64,000 nucleotides of DNA. Origin: Atopsyche davidsoni. Lineage: Eukaryota > Arthropoda > Insecta > Trichoptera > Hydrobiosidae. The stretch spans positions 10,107,501-10,171,500 of the forward strand of contig JAILWY010000014.1 in assembly GCA_022113835.1 (NCBI GenBank), given 5' to 3'. Below, in pieces: positions 59,259 through 64,000 of this stretch (positions are counted from its first letter, which is position 1; every line of letters starts with the position of its first letter). The notes below the pieces were generated by a model. The model was given only the letters and a program-made list of their open reading frames with translations. It searched no databases and was not told the DNA's origin. The translations under genes were made by a program, and so were the position numbers.

Positions 59259-60460
59259 CACATACATATAAAAAATAAGTTACTACCATAGTAGTCATGA
59301 ATAATAAATATTTTGTAACTATGATGGAACACCTGTTTTATTTAGTGTTTATATTTTGTATTTTTTTGCCTATTTAAAAAAAAGTTTTTACTATTTTTTT
59401 TCGGTATATAAATCAAAACCTATTTACGTTTTCAATGAAATAAGATCAATATGCTTTTAATAAAAAAAAGTCAACAGTTTAAAATATTTAAAAAAGGATA
59501 CAAGATTTACTAAAAAAAATTGTTTGGTTAAACATTCTTTACCTGTTTGTTGAAATATATTGTATAAAGTTTGAGAATATCAAACAAGCAAATATAAGAA
59601 ATATTATAATTTAAGGATTTTATACAAAATTTGGTATTTATTTATTACCAAGAATTTTATTTTATTTATAAAACAGTTTTTCATTCTAACATATCTTATA
59701 AAGCATAGATTCCCAACCTTTTATTGACCACCGCCCCCTTGACAAGAAAAAAAATTCCAGCGCCCCAATTTTCAATTTCCATTTTTTGGTGAAAAATCTA
59801 CTGCACAAATCAAAAAAAGTTAAATGCAAAAAGTTCATTCATTTTCCCTTGGACCTGCCACAGCCCCCTTGGAAAGCTCCAGCGCCCACTGGGGGGCGGT
59901 ACTGCACCCGTTGGGAACCTATGTAGTAAAGCATTGAATACATTTAATTATTCCCCAACTAAATTGCTAATTCAGATTGTATTATCATAGGGTTTTTGCT
60001 AATTACTATTTCGGTGCAGATTCAGTCGACACGATCCAATCACGTATTATGAGGGATATAGTTGTTGGCAATTGATATATATTCAATATTTCTGACAGAA
60101 AGTACTTGGTGGAAGTCCGTTTTAATATTTAAAATAAAAATCCTTTTGTGATTTTCCCGGATATTTTAATTTCATTGGTAAAATTAAAACAAGTTTTATA
60201 ACTAAAATATTAATTAATATATGTTTGTTCATTTATTAAAAATAAATAATGGAAGTTATAATATTTACATTTATTTAAGTTATCAGAAGACTCTAAAAAA
60301 AAAATTATAATATAGTACAATTATATTTCATTTTTATATCGAGTTTATCATAGAAATGTCTATGTGAAATAATTCAAATAATATTTTAAGATTACAGATT
60401 TATTTTATGTATGAATTGTATTGAATTTTGTTTCTTAATTTTACTATGATGAAGTAAAGG
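58902..60460. other. Spacer between PPTC7 and INO80E
   Basis: 58902-59150 is the PPTC7 promoter side, with more complex, CpG-containing sequence (GACTCGTGATTGTCAGCTGC near 59094). A TA microsatellite lies at about 59222-59255 and a hAT-like MITE at 59704-59923. No further gene. Confidence 0.5.
59704..59923. mobile_element. hAT-like MITE
   Basis: The termini are inverted repeats CATAGATTCCCAAC (left) and CATAGGTTCCCAAC (right, reverse-complemented). The flanks TTATAAAG and TAGTAAAG are compatible with a decayed 8-bp duplication. The interior is rich in GCGCCCC/GCCCCCTTG on a plain AT-rich background. No coding capacity. Confidence 0.65.
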
Positions 60461-62393
60461 TCATTCAACCCAGTCATCACCAATATTGCAGGGAGATGAC
60501 TCCAGGATGTCATTGGACTCACTGAAATCAAAATAAAAAGTTTGGTTATTTATTTGAGTGTTTATTTGGCCATTTAACTTGATTATTTCTTTGAAAAAAA
60601 GAATATTACCTGTCAAGAGATGGATCATTGCTGAACATCTCAGTGGGGACCGTGGGAGGAGCCCTCTCAGGAACCAGTTCCAAATAGCTTTGTCTGGATT
60701 GAAGGTGGCGTTCTACTTCTTCAGGAGTCATGTGCCCATCAGTATTGGTTACACTCAAAGCGTTTGTGTTGGTAACTTGATGCTGGAAACATCATAGTTT
60801 TTATCAAAATATTTCTAGCTTTGTCACATAACATGTGTAAAATTAACAACACAGCAGGCAAAGCGAATTCAAAGCAAAATAAACGACCCAAAAAGCACTT
60901 TACAGTCAGAACAAAATTGCAAGGTGAAATAATGGATTTGGCAGTACTTTCCTCATCATAGGCCTTATAATATGCATTTCAATGGGAAACTAAAGTTTAG
61001 CATGGAAAGAATCAAAAACACAAATCAGCAAATTAACACATTTCAAAGTGCACATTACATTTGTAAGTCGGAGTTCACCTGCATTGCAGTTAATATGAGT
61101 AACCCAAATCCAAGTACAATTCAATGACAGGGGGGTCAGGAAGCTTTACGGAAAAGTGGCAGACACTTTTCCTGGGTTGAGCAGCTTAAAAGCTGAAATC
61201 AGAGCCCTTATTCATTTATACTATATTATCTGATGGTGGCAATATGCATAAATCATCCTAACAAATGGTTATTTCAAATGATCAATTCTATCTACAATTT
61301 AATTTCTCAAAGTTCAGTTTTGATACTGTGGTGTGTATCATTTAAGAATGGATCAGATCCATAGTTACTGGAGCTAACAAGACGTAGGAATATTGTGATT
61401 TCAATCAAAACATATAAGCAGTGGTAAAGCGAATCACTGAATCAAAACTAAGCATTAATCAATTAAAATGTAATGTAAATACCCTTAAGAGACGAACTTT
61501 GTAAATATAAATAACTATTAATACTACTCACCGAAGGCAAACTATTTTGTATCATCTTTTTAGGAGGAGGAGGTCGTTTTCGTTTTATGGCATTTTGTCC
61601 TTTGTTAGTTGAAGAAACATTTGAACCACTGCCGTGGCTACTAGTGGCAGGTTCTACACGTCTTCTATAATATAACAATCCACAAAAATAATGGGAAATG
61701 ACAAAGAAAAGGTGTAAAAATTAAAAACAAAATAATAAGGATTTACTTTTTTGAGTGGTCTATTCTACCAGACTCCCCGTCATCTGAAGACTCTGTTTCA
61801 TCACTTTCTGATGAACTGTTTTCTGGCTTTTCATATTGTAATAGTCTATCTAAAAGAAAACTTCTATCACGGCAGGCTTTCAGAAGCTTTTTTTGTGAAA
61901 CACGAAGAGAGTCTTGAAAAGATTCATTTTCCTGAAAGATCACTGATTATTTAAATAATTTTTACAACAATACAATTTAAAATATCACAATGTTCTACTC
62001 TACAAATATATCTGTGAAGCAATATTTATTAGTTTAAATACAATTCCCCCAAAAATTAAATTCAAACTAAATGAGTTTTTTATCAGCTTAAAAAATACAG
62101 AAACTACCTAAAAATATTTCTCAACAGTGGTGTCAGCTGTTTCCGAGAAAAAATAGAAAATTATAAATTATCAATTGTACACTTGCATAGATGAGGTATT
62201 TAAGTTTCTTCTTGAGGGCTGTATACTGTTGCTTGTAGTTGATCTGTTCAGGCTCGCTTTGGCTGCTATCACTGGAGTAGTCATCGTCGGGGGGTGGAGG
62301 GCCACGCAGGGGTGCCCGTGTTGGTCCACGTGCTGCCGCCTGCCCTTCGGCCTGCATATTGGCCATTGAACGGCAATACCATCCGTCCAGCAT
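60461..62393 (-). CDS. INO80E: INO80 chromatin-remodelling complex subunit E
   Basis: Five exons in transcript order: 62187-62393, 61747-61931, 61532-61664, 60610-60782 and 60461-60521, encoding 252 residues. The family core spans exons 1-2: [17 protein letters not shown], then [20 protein letters not shown] and [14 protein letters not shown], a coiled-coil unit. It is followed by an acidic Ser stretch ([16 protein letters not shown]), a basic segment ([11 protein letters not shown]), and a C-terminus ending [11 protein letters not shown]80E is a metazoan-specific subunit bound near the INO80 ATPase N-terminus, in the nucleus. The first intron is taken with a GC donor (TAT|GCAAGT), because this aligns the protein exactly with the family; a GT donor six bases later would add Ala-Ser. 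Exon 1 is open upstream to an acceptor-like GGTAG at 62418-62419, so MLDGWY (62393) or MANMQ (62366) may be the start. Confidence 0.88.
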
Positions 62394-62417
62394 CTTGTCG
62401 GCGGCAATGATTACAGC

Positions 62418-63949
62418 CTACCAAAAGAATATACACATCAATATAATAATAACAAATTAAAAAAATACTTTTTATTAAATTGCACTTTTATATAATGGTT
62501 TTTAAGAATTTTCATTGAAATAAAATGTGAGATCTCGTATAACAGATCAACTGAATCTAATCAGATAACATTTTTTTTTAGCAATTAAGAGTGAAAATGA
62601 GATAATTATGAATATGCTTCAGACAAGAGTTCAGAAAAGAATGAAAACCTTGAGTGGCTAGTTAAAATCTGCAACATTCTAAACCAAGAATCAACAGGGA
62701 GCTGTCCAAGAGAAAAGTCAATTGAATCAGGGAAATAATAGATTGTTGTTATTTTATTTGGCGAGGATTTCAATTTATAGGAGAGTCATGTATTTCAGTA
62801 GTCTTGATGATTTAGATTTCAGCGTTTCTAATTAAATTATCAAGCTTGAAATTTATGAATTTGTTCATCATCGAAGCTGATATGACAAAATGGAGAAGGA
62901 TTCAACTTAGATGCCAATGCCACACCCTCGTAAAAATTATGTAACAATAAAAATATTTTAAAAAGTTCCTTAGTTTTGGGTGGAACGTGTGGCTATATAT
63001 TTTATAAATGCTAAAATATTCACATATTACTAAATATAACCTAAAAATAATGATTTCTACCATATCAAATTGCAGCCGTCTTTGACGCTATAAGAAATTA
63101 TATTATAATTCTATTTGAATTAAGGATATGTTTTATTGTTACTTTGTATGTATAAATAGAGAAAAAAATGTAGAATTTATTGAAAATTTAGGTTCCAAAA
63201 TTTTAGAAAAATCAATATTTGTCATTTTGATGATAGCATGTATATTGCAAAGCCATTATTTATAATCCAAAAAGCACCAAAAGAGACTATTTAGATTAAG
63301 TGGCGACTTTTTTATTTATAAAAGTTAAATTGACAATAGTTAATATTTCAAAACTGAAATTTATAACAATATCAAATATGGTACGATAATATACAATAGT
63401 ATTGCACGATACGAACAATAAACACAATAAATAAATAATTAATAAAGAATTTAACAACATACGTACGTTTTTATAAAAATTCTTAAACTATAAATTATAA
63501 ACTCTACTGTCAACAGTTTCTGTAAATAATTGTAATTTTATCCAAACGTTGGTAGCACTGCACGGCATTACAGTTTCCGTTTTTATCAGCAGAGCTCGGA
63601 GCAATGTTTATGATTTAGCATTTGGCGGTTAGGATTGTTCAGAAAATGGTTTGAGAGTTTTACTTAATAACAATATTTTATTGCAGAAAGACAGCCCCGA
63701 CCCTTTACTTCTTGTAGTTAATGTTTAAGCTCGGCGGTAACGATGAATAGATTTTTGCAAGTGTAGTTTGAGCCCGTCCACAGATCGCGCCGCCGCCCGC
63801 GTCGCCGCGACATGCTCTATCTCTTTCTACTTTACAGCCTACCAATCGGAGTTATTCAAAACTGAACCTTGGTCGAGACGCATGTGCTCCCGCAGCTGAG
63901 CGAGTGTGCCGTGCGCGATCGCGGATCTGTTTTCCTGCCTCGTGTTATT
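62418..63949. promoter_or_regulatory. INO80E upstream region and GC-rich promoter of the next + strand gene
   Basis: 62418-63560 is AT-rich with no gene seen. It probably includes a 5' UTR intron of INO80E, since its first coding exon seems to start at a splice acceptor. 63600-63949 becomes GC- and CpG-rich (CAGATCGCGCCGCCGCCCGC at about 63781-63800), typical of a promoter and 5' UTR. The layout suggests one promoter region serving both directions. Confidence 0.5.
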
Positions 63950-64000
63950 ATGGCTTTGGTCGGAAGTGAAGTGAATGAAAATGCACCGCAAAATGGGACT
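63950..64000 (+). CDS. Start of an unidentified protein gene (runs off the window)
   Basis: An ATG at 63950 opens MALVGSEVNENAPQNGT, which continues to the window edge without a stop or donor. It follows a CpG-rich leader ending TCGTGTTATT. Seventeen residues are too few to name the gene. The start is supported by composition and position only. Confidence 0.5.
   Translation, partial: MALVGSEVNENAPQNGT

Noticed and set aside
1..64000. CRISPR arrays, bacterial operons, rRNA genes
   Set aside because: No regularly spaced direct repeats, no rRNA-like sequence, and clear spliceosomal introns throughout.

Overview
The window is nuclear DNA of an insect. The genes are interrupted by introns with GT-AG (twice GC-AG) borders, introns and spacers are very AT-rich, and coding exons are clearly more GC-rich. 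The identifiable genes have insect or general animal orthologues (singed wings 2/halfway, a trypsin-like protease, class I PITP, TRAPPC13, Derlin-2, PPTC7 phosphatase, INO80E). The mobile elements (short Helitrons, hAT-type MITEs, a LINE remnant, tRNA-like SINE remnants) fit an insect as well. I cannot fix the order from the sequence alone.

Layout. 1-17.7 kb holds no convincing protein gene. It contains Helitron copies, a TIR element with a tRNA-like core, a foldback repeat, a LINE fragment, a hAT MITE, and several islands of higher-GC, non-repetitive DNA that look like cis-regulatory or CpG-island sequence. 17.7-25.0 kb (+) is the singed wings 2/halfway LRR membrane protein in eight visible exons; its first exon is not found. 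27.8-30.4 kb (+) is a secreted five-exon trypsin-like serine protease. 31.1-35.4 kb is an old tandem duplication in which each unit carries a small intronless cysteine-rich gene on the minus strand. 38.4-40.9 kb (-) is a phosphatidylinositol transfer protein with eight exons, one only 8 nt long. 42.2-43.4 kb (-) is an intronless TRAPPC13, head-to-head with Derlin-2 (44.0-48.4 kb, +). The last Derlin-2 intron contains a 2.6 kb DNA transposon with a decayed transposase. 51.4-58.9 kb (-) is a PPTC7-type PP2C phosphatase. 60.5-62.4 kb (-) is the INO80 complex subunit E. A GC-rich promoter region leads into the first 17 codons of an unidentified + strand gene that runs off the end.

The genes do not form one pathway: this is an ordinary mix of housekeeping genes (ER-associated degradation, vesicle tethering, lipid transfer, mitochondrial phosphatase, chromatin remodelling) with two developmental or secreted genes and one lineage-specific-looking pair. 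The most unusual items are the duplicated Cys/Gly/Asp-rich genes, the 8-nt PITP microexon, the transposon inside Derlin-2, and a Helitron with a tandemly repeated 5' end. Exon joins were derived by hand from splice consensus, reading phase and family similarity. For the protease, PITP, Derlin-2, PPTC7 and INO80E the joined exons give an exact multiple of three.
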